A stretch of DNA of 64,000 nucleotides from an uncultured Porphyromonas sp. GTDB lineage: Bacteria; Bacteroidota; Bacteroidia; Bacteroidales; Porphyromonadaceae. Positions within the stretch are counted from its first letter, which is position 1. Each line of letters opens with the position of its first letter. Shown here piece after piece: positions 7,589-16,930 of this stretch. The notes under the pieces are model-generated. The model was not told the DNA's origin. It was given only the letters and a program-made list of their open reading frames with translations, and searched no databases. The translations under genes and the position numbers were made by a program. The stretch lies in NCBI RefSeq assembly GCF_938039215.1, contig NZ_CALHVI010000005.1, positions 1-64,000 of the forward strand, written 5' to 3'.

Positions 7589-9055
7589 ATGCTTAGCGAA
7601 GATTTGATTTACGACAAGGTCGATACTCCCCTCTTTCATCTCATAGGAGAAGCTGCAGACGAACTCGGGGTAGATGCCTACATCGTCGGGGGCTATGTAC
7701 GCGACCTCCTCCTCTATCGTCCCTCGAAGGACATCGACATCGTCTCCATTGGTCGAGGTATCGACCTAGCACAGGCTGTAGCAAGACGACTCGGACGGGG
7801 GGCGCACATCACCACCTTCGCTCGCTTTGGTACAGCACAGGTCAAGCAGGGAGACCTCGAACTAGAGTTCGTGGGAGCTCGACGGGAGAGCTATAGCCCC
7901 GACAGCCGCAAGCCCTTCGTCGAAGATGGCACGCTCCAAGAAGATCAAGAGCGCCGAGACTTCACGATCAATGCGCTGGCGATCTCCCTCAATGCAGACA
8001 CCTTCGGCACCTTGATTGACCCCTTCGACGGACTTACCGACCTCGAAGAGCTGACCCTTCGCACTCCGCTCGATCCAGATATCACCTTCAGTGATGACCC
8101 CCTTCGCATGATGCGAGCGATCCGCTTCGCCTCACAGCTGGGCTTCTTCATTGATCCCGACACCTTCGCGGCCATCGGACGCAATGCTAAGCGTATCGAG
8201 ATCGTCTCAGCCGAACGCATCTCTACGGAATTCAATAAGATCCTCCTCTCCCCTCGCCCATCCATAGGTCTGGAGCTTTTCGAGCAGACGGGACTCATGG
8301 CGGAAGTCTTCCCCGAGCTCCTCGAGCTCAAGGGAGCAGAGACACGTGACGGCATCGGGCATAAGGACAACCTCACCCACACCTACAAGGTCGTAGACAA
8401 TATGGCCAAGGCTCTATCTACCGCCCGCCCTGGAGAAGAGATGAACCTCTGGCTACTCTGGGCTGCTCTCCTACACGACATCGGTAAGCCACGCACGAAG
8501 CGCTTCGACAGACGACTCGGCTGGACCTTCCACAACCACAACTTCATCGGCATGAAGATGGTCTCAAAGATCTTCCGTCGCCTGCGCCTCCCGCTGGATC
8601 ACAAGATGCACTACGTAGAGAAGCTCGTAGATCTACACATGCGCCCTGCCACACTCGTGGACGAAGGAGTGACGGACTCAGCTGTTCGTCGCCTGCTCTT
8701 CGAGGCTGGAGATGATATAGATGATCTGATGCTCCTCGTAGAAGCAGACATCACCAGCAAGAATCCCCAGCGTGTACGCAAGTACCTCGACAACTACAAG
8801 CTGGTGCGCCAGAAGCTCGTAGACATCGAAGAGAAGGACCGCATACGCAACTTCCAGCCCCCCATCTCTGGGCAGATGATCATGGATACTTTTGCGCTCA
8901 CCCCTTGCCGCGAAGTAGGTCTGATCAAGGATGCTATCAAGGATGCCATCCTCGAAGGGACTATCCCCAACGAGTACGAGCCCGCCTATGCCTTCATGCT
9001 CCGTGAAGCAGAGGCCCTTGGGCTCTATCCGAAGGCTTCCGACAAGGAAGGATAG
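7589..9055 (+). CDS. tRNA nucleotidyltransferase / poly(A) polymerase family protein with HD domain
   Basis: A 488-residue class II nucleotidyltransferase of the CCA-adding enzyme/poly(A) polymerase family, which most likely adds or repairs the 3' CCA of tRNAs. The head domain has GGYVRDLLL (about residues 32-40) and the metal-binding DIDIV. The RRDFTINALA motif, typical of this superfamily, is near residue 130. An HD phosphohydrolase domain follows in the middle (LLHDIGKP, near 295-302). This architecture is typical of the Bacteroidetes CCA tRNA nucleotidyltransferase. The start at 7589 is chosen because the longer frame would begin inside the promoter box. It is followed by a strong hairpin shared with the convergent glycogen phosphorylase gene. 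Confidence 0.92.
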   Translation: MLSEDLIYDKVDTPLFHLIGEAADELGVDAYIVGGYVRDLLLYRPSKDIDIVSIGRGIDLAQAVARRLGRGAHITTFARFGTAQVKQGDLELEFVGARRESYSPDSRKPFVEDGTLQEDQERRDFTINALAISLNADTFGTLIDPFDGLTDLEELTLRTPLDPDITFSDDPLRMMRAIRFASQLGFFIDPDTFAAIGRNAKRIEIVSAERISTEFNKILLSPRPSIGLELFEQTGLMAEVFPELLELKGAETRDGIGHKDNLTHTYKVVDNMAKALSTARPGEEMNLWLLWAALLHDIGKPRTKRFDRRLGWTFHNHNFIGMKMVSKIFRRLRLPLDHKMHYVEKLVDLHMRPATLVDEGVTDSAVRRLLFEAGDDIDDLMLLVEADITSKNPQRVRKYLDNYKLVRQKLVDIEEKDRIRNFQPPISGQMIMDTFALTPCREVGLIKDAIKDAILEGTIPNEYEPAYAFMLREAEALGLYPKASDKEG

Positions 9056-9210
9056 CCCACGAGCCAAGAACGAACCTCATAGGCCTTCTACTAAGCCCAC
9101 AGAGCACTCCCCCACCCCATCGACCCTGCGAGCCACGAGTAAAACTTCATCCCAAGGGATATAGAGAGCCCTCTACCGCATAGATCGGTAAAGCCCAACC
9201 GAATAAATAC

Positions 9211-9257
9211 AGCAAGCCCCCACTCCATACCCTTCGGTATGAGGTGGGGGCTTTGCT
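9211..9257. terminator. Bidirectional hairpin terminator
   Basis: A long hairpin with AGCAAGCCCCCACTCCATACC on the left and a complementary right arm ending in GGGGGCTTTGCT, around a TTC-type loop. It lies between two convergent genes and can serve both. Confidence 0.85.
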
Positions 9258-9284
9258 ATAAGTGACTACTCTTAGTCTGAGCGC

Positions 9285-11861
9285 TTACAGAAGTGCCACC
9301 CAGCGGACAAGGGCGAAGTCCATACGGTGAGGAAGCTCAGGGTGCGTAGGCAGGATACGTAGCGCACGCTTGTAGAGCCCTGGGCGAGACTGCGTGAAGG
9401 CAAGTTCGTAGACCTCCTTCGTGCCCTCCTTTTCTACGAGGCGGAGTGGAGTCTTAGCCACGAGACGGAGCTTACCATCGGCTTCTTCACGAACATCTAC
9501 GAGCTCTACATCGAGGTCACAAGTGAGATTAGCCTTGTCAAGGACGAGGCGGATAGTCTCGTTGGTACCCGTCAAGCGCTCGTTGGAGACATTGGAGGAG
9601 TTAGCCGAATCTTCAACAGAGACGATACGGAGGCTATCCCATTCGCTAGCTACGGCACGCTTCCACTGGACGAGCTCACGAGCGATCTTGTTGCCATGGG
9701 CATGGAGATGAGCCGAGCGGGCAGCTAGACCCGTGTAGAAGCGATCGAAGTAATCGTCCATCATACGACGCATGGTGTAGTGAGGAGCGATGAAGTTCAT
9801 TGAGTTCTTCATCGTCTGTACCCAAGCGTCAGAATAGGGCTTCCCTTCGCGGTTGAAGTAGAGAGGTACGATCTCCTTCTCGAGGAGGTCATAGATGGTC
9901 GTAGCGTCGAGCTTATCCTGCAGCGTCTGATTGCTGTAGGTACGCTTGTCGGTAAGCGCCCAGCCAGCACCCTTGCGGTAACCTTCGTACCACCAGCCGT
10001 CGAGGACGGAGAGGTTGAGGACACCATTCATCTCTGCCTTTTCACCTGAAGTACCAGAAGCTTCGAGAGGACGAGTAGGTGTATTCATCCAGATATCTAC
10101 CCCTGCTATCAGCTTGCTAGCCAGACGCATATCGTAGTTCTCGAGGAAGATAATCTTACCGAGGAACTCTGGGCGACGGCTGATCTCAAGGATGTGCTTG
10201 ATGAGTCCCTGACCACCACCATCGGCAGGGTGAGCCTTACCGGTGAAGAGGAACTGCACGGGGTACTTAGGATTGTTGACGATGCGCTCCAGACGCTCTA
10301 GATCGGTGAAGAGCAGGTGTGCACGCTTGTAGGTAGCGAAGCGACGACCGAAGCCGATGAGAAGAGCGTTGGGGTTGATCCCGTCGAGGACAGAGACCGT
10401 CGTCTCGGGGTCACCGCTGTTACGGATCCACTTCTCTCCATAGAAGGAGCGGATGTGCTCGACGAGGCGCAGCTTGATGGTCTGATGGGTGTTCCAGATC
10501 TCTTCGTTGGGGATATTCTGGACCTTAGCCCAAGTATCTTCGCTCGTCTGGTGCTTGAGGTAATCTTCGCCGAAGTGCTTGCGGTAGAATTCCTGCCACT
10601 CTGCTGAAGCCCACGTAGGAAGGTGCACCCCATTGGTGACGTAGCCGACATGGAGCTCTTCGGGGAAGAAGCCCTTCCAGACGGGAGCGAACATCTCCTG
10701 AGAGACCTTGCCGTGTAGGAGGCTCACGCCATTCGCTTCTTGGCAAGTATTCAGAGCGAAGACGCTCATGGAGAACTTCTCATTGCTCTCGGGGCACTCA
10801 CGGCCGAGGCTCACGAAGTCATGCCACGAGATGCCGAGGCGGGCGGGCAGATGGCCAAGGTACTTGCCAAGGAGCTCCTCGTCGAAGTAGTCATGACCAG
10901 CAGGCACGGGCGTGTGGCAGGTGTAGATAGAAGAAGCACGTACGAGCTCCATAGCTTCGTCGAAGGGAAGGCCTTCGCCCTCGACATAGTCCACGAGGCG
11001 CTGAGCGTTCATGAAGGCTGCATGCCCTTCGTTCATGTGGTAGACATCCTTCGAGATGCCGAGCTTCTTCAGCAGAAGGACACCACCGATACCGAGGAGG
11101 AACTCCTGCTTCAGGCGGTTCTCCCAATCACCACCATAGAGCTTGTGGGTGATGGGGCGATCCCATTCGCTGTTCTGAGGAAGATCCGTATCGAGGAGGT
11201 AAAGGCTGATACGCCCAACATTGACCTTCCACACGTGACAGAAGACGATGTGCGTAGCGTAGGGCACCTCGAGGATCATAGGGGTCTTGCCATCGGCTTC
11301 GAAGACCTGCTCAATGGCGAGCTGTGAGAAGTCTTGAGCTTCGTAGGTAGCTTCCTGCTGGCCTTCGGGGCTAAGCGTCTGGGTGAAGTAACCATAGCGG
11401 TAGAGGAAGCCCACAGCCGTCAGACGGACATTGCTATCGCTGGCCTCCTTGAGGTAGTCCCCTGCGAGGACACCCAGACCACCAGAATAGATCTTGAGGA
11501 TGTTCGTCAGACCATACTCCATGCTGAAGTAGGCTACTGAGGGGCGCTTCGTATCAGCGGGCTCAGCTAGATAGGCACGGAAGTCGGTATATACATCGTC
11601 GAGCTCGGCCATGAAGCTCTTATCTGCGATGAGCGCAGCGATCTCTTCGGAGGAGAGCTGACGCGTGAGCGTGACGGGGTTGCCTTCAGTAGCCTCCCAG
11701 AGTTCGGGGGAGAGACGGCGGAAGAGGTTTTGAGCCTTGGGGTTCCATACCCACCAGAGGTTGTGTGCCAGTTCATCTAGTCTACGGAGCTCTTCGGGGA
11801 GCTGTGCATAGGCGTAGATATTAGTCCATACGGGCTCGTTGGCTCGCTTGGTTACGATCAT
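9285..11861 (-). CDS. glgP: Alpha-glucan (glycogen) phosphorylase, GT35
   Basis: An 858-residue GT35 phosphorylase of the shorter bacterial alpha-glucan phosphorylase subfamily, which releases glucose-1-phosphate from glycogen-like glucans using pyridoxal phosphate. It opens with the DUF3417-type N-terminal segment (LDELAHNLWWVWNP, about residues 29-42). It contains YFSMEYGLT, the HMNEGHAAF segment (near 277-285), FGRRFATYKRAHLL (near 525-538), and the active-site stretch DIWMNTPTRPLEASGTSG (near 608-625), where family members bind the 5'-phosphate of PLP. The C-terminal 120 residues are probably a carbohydrate-binding-like beta domain. It has its own promoter box at 11916 and is convergent with the upstream + gene. 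Confidence 0.94.
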   Translation of the reverse strand: MIVTKRANEPVWTNIYAYAQLPEELRRLDELAHNLWWVWNPKAQNLFRRLSPELWEATEGNPVTLTRQLSSEEIAALIADKSFMAELDDVYTDFRAYLAEPADTKRPSVAYFSMEYGLTNILKIYSGGLGVLAGDYLKEASDSNVRLTAVGFLYRYGYFTQTLSPEGQQEATYEAQDFSQLAIEQVFEADGKTPMILEVPYATHIVFCHVWKVNVGRISLYLLDTDLPQNSEWDRPITHKLYGGDWENRLKQEFLLGIGGVLLLKKLGISKDVYHMNEGHAAFMNAQRLVDYVEGEGLPFDEAMELVRASSIYTCHTPVPAGHDYFDEELLGKYLGHLPARLGISWHDFVSLGRECPESNEKFSMSVFALNTCQEANGVSLLHGKVSQEMFAPVWKGFFPEELHVGYVTNGVHLPTWASAEWQEFYRKHFGEDYLKHQTSEDTWAKVQNIPNEEIWNTHQTIKLRLVEHIRSFYGEKWIRNSGDPETTVSVLDGINPNALLIGFGRRFATYKRAHLLFTDLERLERIVNNPKYPVQFLFTGKAHPADGGGQGLIKHILEISRRPEFLGKIIFLENYDMRLASKLIAGVDIWMNTPTRPLEASGTSGEKAEMNGVLNLSVLDGWWYEGYRKGAGWALTDKRTYSNQTLQDKLDATTIYDLLEKEIVPLYFNREGKPYSDAWVQTMKNSMNFIAPHYTMRRMMDDYFDRFYTGLAARSAHLHAHGNKIARELVQWKRAVASEWDSLRIVSVEDSANSSNVSNERLTGTNETIRLVLDKANLTCDLDVELVDVREEADGKLRLVAKTPLRLVEKEGTKEVYELAFTQSRPGLYKRALRILPTHPELPHRMDFALVRWVALL

Positions 11862-11915
11862 GAGTTAAAGCTTCTTTCAATAAAATATTATGTGAATGAC
11901 TTAATTTCTAGGGCG

Positions 11916-11923
11916 CAAAGGTA
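11916..11923 (-). promoter_or_regulatory. -7 promoter box for glgP
   Basis: On the minus strand this reads TACCTTTG (then CGCCC), a consensus Bacteroidetes -7 box, 55 bases before the glgP start codon. Confidence 0.6.
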
Positions 11924-12033
11924 CAGATAATAAATTACCTATCTCTCTACTAGAGAAGTAGCCTCCGAACCTTACCTCCCGACTTATCCCAAAACAGAAT
12001 TATCTAACCGCCCCAAGGGAGCCCCAAAATAAA

Positions 12034-12116
12034 ACCTACTGTGGGTCGCCTTGACGACCTACGGTAGGTCGACCGACCGACCCACAGTAGGTTTTCGGAG
12101 CGACCCACCATAGGTC
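12034..12116. repeat. Second cluster of palindromic GACCTAC/GTAGGTC units
   Basis: Four units at about 12034-12047, 12056-12070, 12079-12092 and 12102-12116, each an inverted repeat of ACCTAC or ACCCAC with GTAGGT or GTGGGT. The unit at 12056 is GACCTACGGTAGGTC, the same core as two units near position 200. The cluster lies in the 470-base gap between the divergent glgP and AAA ATPase genes. Adjacent units can pair with each other, so larger cruciforms are possible. Confidence 0.85.
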
Positions 12117-12281
12117 GCAAAAGAGGGGTCTCGCAGAGCTCTATCCTGATGGATAATTCCAACCCCCTTTCTCTGCATAGATCTCCCCAAAGTTTTCCAT
12201 AGGATGTCCGCCCTCCGCCGAGCCTCGATTTTTAGACCTCCGCCACCACGCTCCCCGAGCATGCAGATAGGTAGCTTATCG

Positions 12282-12289
12282 TATCTTTG
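12282..12289 (+). promoter_or_regulatory. -7 promoter box for the AAA ATPase/RloB operon
   Basis: TATCTTTG (followed by C), 43 bases before the ATG at 12333. Confidence 0.6.
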
Positions 12290-12332
12290 CAACATCAGGG
12301 AATAGTGCCCCCAACAGAAAGAAACAAAGACT

Positions 12333-13622
12333 ATGCTTCTCAACTTTGCCGTAACTAACTACAGGTCGATCAAAGAGCGTCAGGTATTCAGCCTGATGGC
12401 CGTAGAAGGTCTCCCCCATGAAGAGTCATTGATACGTAGCAAGTATGGTATCCCCATCCTCCCTGTAGCCCTTCTCTTTGGTGCCAATGCCAGCGGTAAG
12501 AGTAACATTCTTCGGGCCTTCGGGATGATGCGACAGATGGTACTTAATTCAGTGCGTCTCAACCCAGACGATACTCTGGATGAGTATGAACCCTTCCTAC
12601 TAGATGAAGAATCTAGGAATAACAGCACGGAGTTTGAGGTTGAATTTCTTATCAATGAGATAGATGGACGAGGGCAACACTATCGCTATGGCTTCTCCTT
12701 CACTGACAAGATCATAATAGATGAGTGGCTCTATAGAAAGAAGGGGGATGGCAGAGAAATAGAGCTCTTTAGCAGACATGAGGATAAAGTTCGAGTCAAT
12801 AGAAAGTCTTTCCCTGAAGGAAAGGATAAAGAGAATACGCTCAATAGCAATAGACTCTTCCTCTCACTCATAGCACAGCTCAATGGGGTACAATCCAAAC
12901 AGATTATCTCTTGGTTCAATCGGGGAACCTTTGTTAGCACCTCACAAATTAAACAATATATAAAGGTAATCTCCACCCTACTTAAGGATAAGGAAAAGCT
13001 AATAGAGGAAAAGAAGGGTCTCTTCATAGATATGGTTCTGGAGTTCCTCTCAAATATAGATATGGGCATCACGGAGCTATCAGTAAAAGAGGTATCTGTT
13101 GCCTTGCCTAAAGACACACCTGAAGGGCTCAAAAAGCCCTCCCTCAAGGAAGAGCAGACTTCCCTCAAAGTCGAATCCACACATAATAGATATAATAGAC
13201 AAGGAGAGATTATTGGAAAAGAGGTCTTCAACATAGAGCATAATGAGTCCGAAGGGACTCAGAAGATAACAGAGCTTCTTGGACTTATCTTCACAACCAT
13301 CTGGAGTGGTAGACTCTTAGTGATCGATGAACTGGATGCCAAGCTCCATCCTCTCCTAACGAGAGCTATTGTACAGCTCTTCACTAATCCTAAGATGAAT
13401 CCTCTTGGAGCTCAACTGGTCTTCACAACACACGATACCAACCAGCTACATCTAGACTACGTACGCCGAGATGAGATATGGTTTACAGAGAAGAGCCCCG
13501 TTGAAGCTACAGAATTGTACTCCCACATCGAGTTCAAGGACTTCGACCCCTCTATGGACATCACAGAGCAGTATGTGAATGGACGTTACGGGGCAATACC
13601 TCGTATAAAAGTGCAACGATAA
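12333..13622 (+). CDS. AAA family ATPase, RloA/AbiLi-like
   Basis: A 429-residue SMC/ABC-like AAA ATPase of the AAA_15/AAA_21 group found in defence operons. The N-terminal beta strand (LLNFAVTNYRSIKE) is followed by Walker A GANASGKS at residues 50-57. Near residues 327-340 is Walker B, LLVIDELDAKLHP, and near 365 the switch segment FTTHDTNQL. The middle part is alpha-helical and Lys/Glu-rich. A RloB-domain gene starts 3 bases after its stop; this pair matches the AbiL (AbiLi + AbiLii) abortive-infection layout. Base composition falls well below that of its neighbours (hand count 21 G+C of 60 at 12901-12960; 34 of 60 in ychF at 481-540), suggesting acquisition. Defence function is inferred, not shown. 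Confidence 0.85.
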   Translation: MLLNFAVTNYRSIKERQVFSLMAVEGLPHEESLIRSKYGIPILPVALLFGANASGKSNILRAFGMMRQMVLNSVRLNPDDTLDEYEPFLLDEESRNNSTEFEVEFLINEIDGRGQHYRYGFSFTDKIIIDEWLYRKKGDGREIELFSRHEDKVRVNRKSFPEGKDKENTLNSNRLFLSLIAQLNGVQSKQIISWFNRGTFVSTSQIKQYIKVISTLLKDKEKLIEEKKGLFIDMVLEFLSNIDMGITELSVKEVSVALPKDTPEGLKKPSLKEEQTSLKVESTHNRYNRQGEIIGKEVFNIEHNESEGTQKITELLGLIFTTIWSGRLLVIDELDAKLHPLLTRAIVQLFTNPKMNPLGAQLVFTTHDTNQLHLDYVRRDEIWFTEKSPVEATELYSHIEFKDFDPSMDITEQYVNGRYGAIPRIKVQR

Positions 13623-13625
13623 GGT

Positions 13626-14333
13626 ATGGGACGGAATAATCAACCTCGTAGAGGATTCTCTAGAGGGCGTAGTATTGACACGCGTGAGATCGCTATTCGC
13701 TTCCTTATCATATCCGAGGATACGAAGTCTTCTACGGACTACTTCAAAGCCCTCATTAAGGAGGTTCAAGCAGCCTGCTCAGGGAGTGAAGTCGTAGGTA
13801 TAGCTAAAGACTCGGTAGTCCAAGGCTGTGGAATGAGTACGACCCGCCTGCTAGAAGAAGCCAAAAGTATCAGGGCTAGAAGGCAAATACCCTTTGACCG
13901 TTGCTGGCTTGTCTTCGATAAGGATGATTTCCCTGATTTCAACAAAGCGATCAGAGAAGCAACAGACGCTGGGTTTGATGTTGCCTGGTCAAATGAAAGC
14001 TTCGAACTCTGGTACCTCCTCCACTTCAGGTATCAGAATACCGCTATTCCACGGGATAGGTGTACGGCAACCCTCGAGACAGAAATACAGAAGTGTAAGC
14101 CAGACTTTAAGTATGGCAAGGGTAGCTCCCCCATGCACTCCATCCTCGCTGAGCATGGCGATCAAGGGCAAGCGATAAAGAATGCTGAGAAGCTTCGGAA
14201 TAGTTACCGAGATACCGACTACAGTAGTCACAATCCCTGTACGCATGTGGACCGACTCATCAAAGAGATCACTGACCCTGAAGTGCGTAAGGAGATCTTG
14301 AAGGGGAGTGGTAGTAAAGCTTCTATTAAGTAA
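13626..14333 (+). CDS. RloB-domain protein, AbiLii-like
   Basis: A 235-residue protein with the RloB fold, a Toprim-like putative nuclease. The N-terminal motif ISEDTKSS (residues 29-36) supplies the conserved Glu, and VFDKDDF (96-102) supplies the DxD-type acidic pair expected of a Toprim metal site. The first 20 residues are Arg-rich (RRGFSRGR). It begins 3 bases after the AAA ATPase stop, so the two are almost certainly co-translated. In AbiL systems both proteins are needed for phage exclusion; here the role is inferred from the pairing. Composition is AT-richer than the flanking genes. Confidence 0.85.
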   Translation: MGRNNQPRRGFSRGRSIDTREIAIRFLIISEDTKSSTDYFKALIKEVQAACSGSEVVGIAKDSVVQGCGMSTTRLLEEAKSIRARRQIPFDRCWLVFDKDDFPDFNKAIREATDAGFDVAWSNESFELWYLLHFRYQNTAIPRDRCTATLETEIQKCKPDFKYGKGSSPMHSILAEHGDQGQAIKNAEKLRNSYRDTDYSSHNPCTHVDRLIKEITDPEVRKEILKGSGSKASIK

Positions 14334-14350
14334 ACCAACCCAATACAGCT

Positions 14351-15343
14351 ATGCGCAATTACCTCTATTTACTCTTGGTTCTTCTGCTTGGTGGCGGTAG
14401 TAGCTTAGCACAGACAGCCGTCACGACCGCCGCAGGACAGACCTTCCATCTAGGAGATAGCCTCACGATTGGCCTGCCCCATACACCAGGGGAGAGGTAC
14501 CAAACGATGGGTTGGACTAAGGGCGATATGAAGATACCCGCCTTTGCGAAAGGTAAACTGGAGAAGCACATCATTCCCTCGAAGAAGGATATGTTCGGGG
14601 ATATCATCGCCGAGCCAGATACCCTGTACTTCTTGAGCCTCCCTCAGTATCCGAAGGATAGTCTCGTCGTTTACCTCCATGAGGCCGTGCAGAAGGGAGA
14701 AATCGTGACCGCTCCCGTAGAGCACACGACTCTCTACCCAGAGGCCGTGGAGCTTCTCCCTCAGGACTATGTCCCTGCACTCATCAAGGCGGGCTACACG
14801 ACGTACACGGACGTAGCGATCAAGGCATACGCTCAATCCCTGGGGAATGGCGAGTCATCGAATAGCGCTACGAACAATCCATTCGAGTACCAGCGACAGC
14901 GGGCTACTCTTCTGGAGAAGCTGAAGGAAGCCGTGGAGAAGTTCGATCTGAACCGAACCTACTATGCACGGCATCAGCTCGTCACTGAAGAATATGACTT
15001 CACACGCTCTGGCTACCCTTGGAGCGAGCTACATGGGCCTGCAGTCCCCTTCCTCTCCACTCTGGGCGACGATAAGGTCTCTCTCTACCTAGCCACGCAG
15101 CAGAGCGTCCCCTTCATCAACGTACCTGCTGAGCGATCCGAAAGCTATGAGAAGCGCTCAGAGACACTGGGGCATAATGTCCATACGCTCTATGCACGGG
15201 TTTACTTCCGATTGCTCCCAGTAGAGAGCTATACAGAAGACGGTAGCCGTGTCTACCGAACAAATATCAACTACCTCGGGCTCGACCTCTACGAATACCC
15301 GCACTGCGCCTACTATCACTTAGGTTCGGGTAAGGCGGAGTAA
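14351..15343 (+). CDS. Exported protein of unknown function
   Basis: A 330-residue protein I do not recognise. Residues 1-20 are a signal peptide (MRNYLYLLLVLLLGGGSSLAQ), with no lipobox Cys, so it is probably periplasmic or surface-located by another route. The segment after it (TAAGQTFHLGDSLTIGLPH) looks like a beta-sandwich start. The middle (about residues 160-210) is helical and charged. Base composition returns to that of the host chromosome, so it is probably not part of the defence pair 17 bases upstream, although it could be read from the same promoter. A strong terminator follows. Confidence 0.75.
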   Translation: MRNYLYLLLVLLLGGGSSLAQTAVTTAAGQTFHLGDSLTIGLPHTPGERYQTMGWTKGDMKIPAFAKGKLEKHIIPSKKDMFGDIIAEPDTLYFLSLPQYPKDSLVVYLHEAVQKGEIVTAPVEHTTLYPEAVELLPQDYVPALIKAGYTTYTDVAIKAYAQSLGNGESSNSATNNPFEYQRQRATLLEKLKEAVEKFDLNRTYYARHQLVTEEYDFTRSGYPWSELHGPAVPFLSTLGDDKVSLYLATQQSVPFINVPAERSESYEKRSETLGHNVHTLYARVYFRLLPVESYTEDGSRVYRTNINYLGLDLYEYPHCAYYHLGSGKAE

Positions 15344-15371
15344 TCCCCCACCCTATCCTGAGTACAGATAG

Positions 15372-15418
15372 AAGCCCAGAGGCATCAGCACGTAGCTTGT
15401 GCTGATGCCTCTGGGCTT
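15372..15418. terminator. Perfect 20-bp hairpin terminator
   Basis: The left arm (15372-15391) and right arm (15399-15418) are perfectly complementary over 20 bases with a 7-base loop, followed by TG. It separates the exported protein gene from murC. Confidence 0.85.
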
Positions 15419-15512
15419 TGTACTCCTTAGCGATTGGTATGCCCCCTCCATGCGCAAGGAGCCACTTATACGCTTAATATAAGGGTCTTGAGGCTCAGTG
15501 TTACTTTCTTTG

Positions 15513-15520
15513 TACCTTTG
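15513..15520 (+). promoter_or_regulatory. -7 promoter box for murC-ftsQAZ
   Basis: TACCTTTG (then CG), 27 bases before the murC ATG. A TTG at 15488-15490 lies 22 bases upstream and may be the -33 contact. Confidence 0.6.
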
Positions 15521-15547
15521 CGTAAAATGGTAAAATAGAGATACAGC

Positions 15548-16930
15548 ATGAAGCTATACTTTGTCGGTATCGGTGGCATAGGCATGAGTGCGCTGGTACG
15601 CTACTTCCTCAGCAAAGGGGATGTCGTAGCGGGCTATGACTTGACACCTTCGCCTCTGACCAAGGCACTCACCGAAGAGGGTGCACTGATCCACTACGAA
15701 GATGATCCCGAGCTCATCCCAGAGCCCTTCCGCAGTCCAGATACTTTGGTCGTCTTCACCCCTGCTGTACCTCGAGATCATCGGGAGCTCAACTTCTTCA
15801 TCAACCAAGGTAACAGGGTGATCAAGCGAGCAGAGCTCCTAGGCGACTTGACCCGCCGTGAGCGTGGACTCTGCGTCGCTGGTACCCATGGTAAGACCAC
15901 AACCTCTACACTGCTGGCTCACCTCATGCGCTCGAGCCACGTAGACTGTCATGCCTTCCTCGGGGGGATCTCCAACAACTACAAGACCAACTGCCTCATC
16001 TCTGAGAAGAGTGACTATGCGGTGATCGAAGCGGATGAGTTCGATCGCTCCTTCCATCACCTCTCCCCCTACATCGCAGTCATCACTTCGGCAGACCCCG
16101 ACCACCTCGACATATACCATACCCCCGAAGCCTATCGTGAGAGCTTCGAGCACTTCACCTCGCTCATCTCCTCCGAGGGTGCGCTGGTGATGAAGAAGGG
16201 CATCCCCGTGACTCCAAGGCTGAAGGAGGGTACACGCCTCTTCACCTATACCACAGGTGACGAAGAAGCAGACTTCCGAGGAGATCATATCGACATACGT
16301 GACGGACACCTCTTCTTCGACTGGCACTATCCCGCTCTAGACGGGCAGCCTGAGGGGACGCTTCACGTAGAGCTCGGTGTACCCCTGCTCATCAATGTAG
16401 AGAATGCCGTAGCGGCGATGGCTGTGGCCTACCTCTGTGGTGCTCATCTCGATGAACTGAGTCAAGGCGTGGCCTCCTTCCGTGGGGTCTACCGACGCTT
16501 CGACCGCCTCGTCGATGATCCCAGATGTGTGCTCATCGATGACTATGCGCATCACCCCAATGAGCTTGACCCCAGCATCCGCTCCGTGCGTCAGCTCTAT
16601 CCCGACCGCAAGATCCTCGGGATCTTCCAGCCCCATCTCTATAGCCGTACACAGGACTTCTACCGAGAGTTCGCCCGTAGCCTCGACCAGCTCGACGAAG
16701 TGATCCTGCTCGATATCTATCCTGCTCGTGAACTGCCGATCCCTGGAGTCACTTCCCATCTGATCGCTGAGCACATGGAGCATCAAGATGTCGTTGTCCT
16801 CCCCAAGGAAGGACTCCTCCCCCACTTACGCTCCCGTCAAGAGCTCCCTGAAGTCATCCTGATGGTAGGCGCAGGAGACATCGATCGTCTCGTGCCTCAA
16901 GTCGCCGAAGAGATCCGCCAGCGCCTATGA
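15548..16930 (+). CDS. murC: UDP-N-acetylmuramate--L-alanine ligase
   Basis: A 460-residue Mur ligase catalysing ATP-dependent addition of L-Ala to UDP-MurNAc, the first peptide step of peptidoglycan synthesis. The N-terminal Rossmann domain shows GIGGIGMSALVRYF (about residues 7-20), the ATP loop is GTHGKTTTS near 115-123, and the C-terminal domain holds DDYAHHPNE near residue 335. The MurC-specific GIGGxGMSAL opening separates it from MurD/E/F. Its stop overlaps ftsQ by ATGA. It has its own promoter box and terminator upstream, so here it heads the division cluster, with no murG or ftsW directly upstream. Confidence 0.97.
   Translation: MKLYFVGIGGIGMSALVRYFLSKGDVVAGYDLTPSPLTKALTEEGALIHYEDDPELIPEPFRSPDTLVVFTPAVPRDHRELNFFINQGNRVIKRAELLGDLTRRERGLCVAGTHGKTTTSTLLAHLMRSSHVDCHAFLGGISNNYKTNCLISEKSDYAVIEADEFDRSFHHLSPYIAVITSADPDHLDIYHTPEAYRESFEHFTSLISSEGALVMKKGIPVTPRLKEGTRLFTYTTGDEEADFRGDHIDIRDGHLFFDWHYPALDGQPEGTLHVELGVPLLINVENAVAAMAVAYLCGAHLDELSQGVASFRGVYRRFDRLVDDPRCVLIDDYAHHPNELDPSIRSVRQLYPDRKILGIFQPHLYSRTQDFYREFARSLDQLDEVILLDIYPARELPIPGVTSHLIAEHMEHQDVVVLPKEGLLPHLRSRQELPEVILMVGAGDIDRLVPQVAEEIRQRL

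Noticed and set aside
10740..11327. Plus-strand frame over the glucan phosphorylase gene
   Set aside because: Antisense to a full-length GT35 enzyme with its PLP-site stretch; the frame is a codon-bias shadow.
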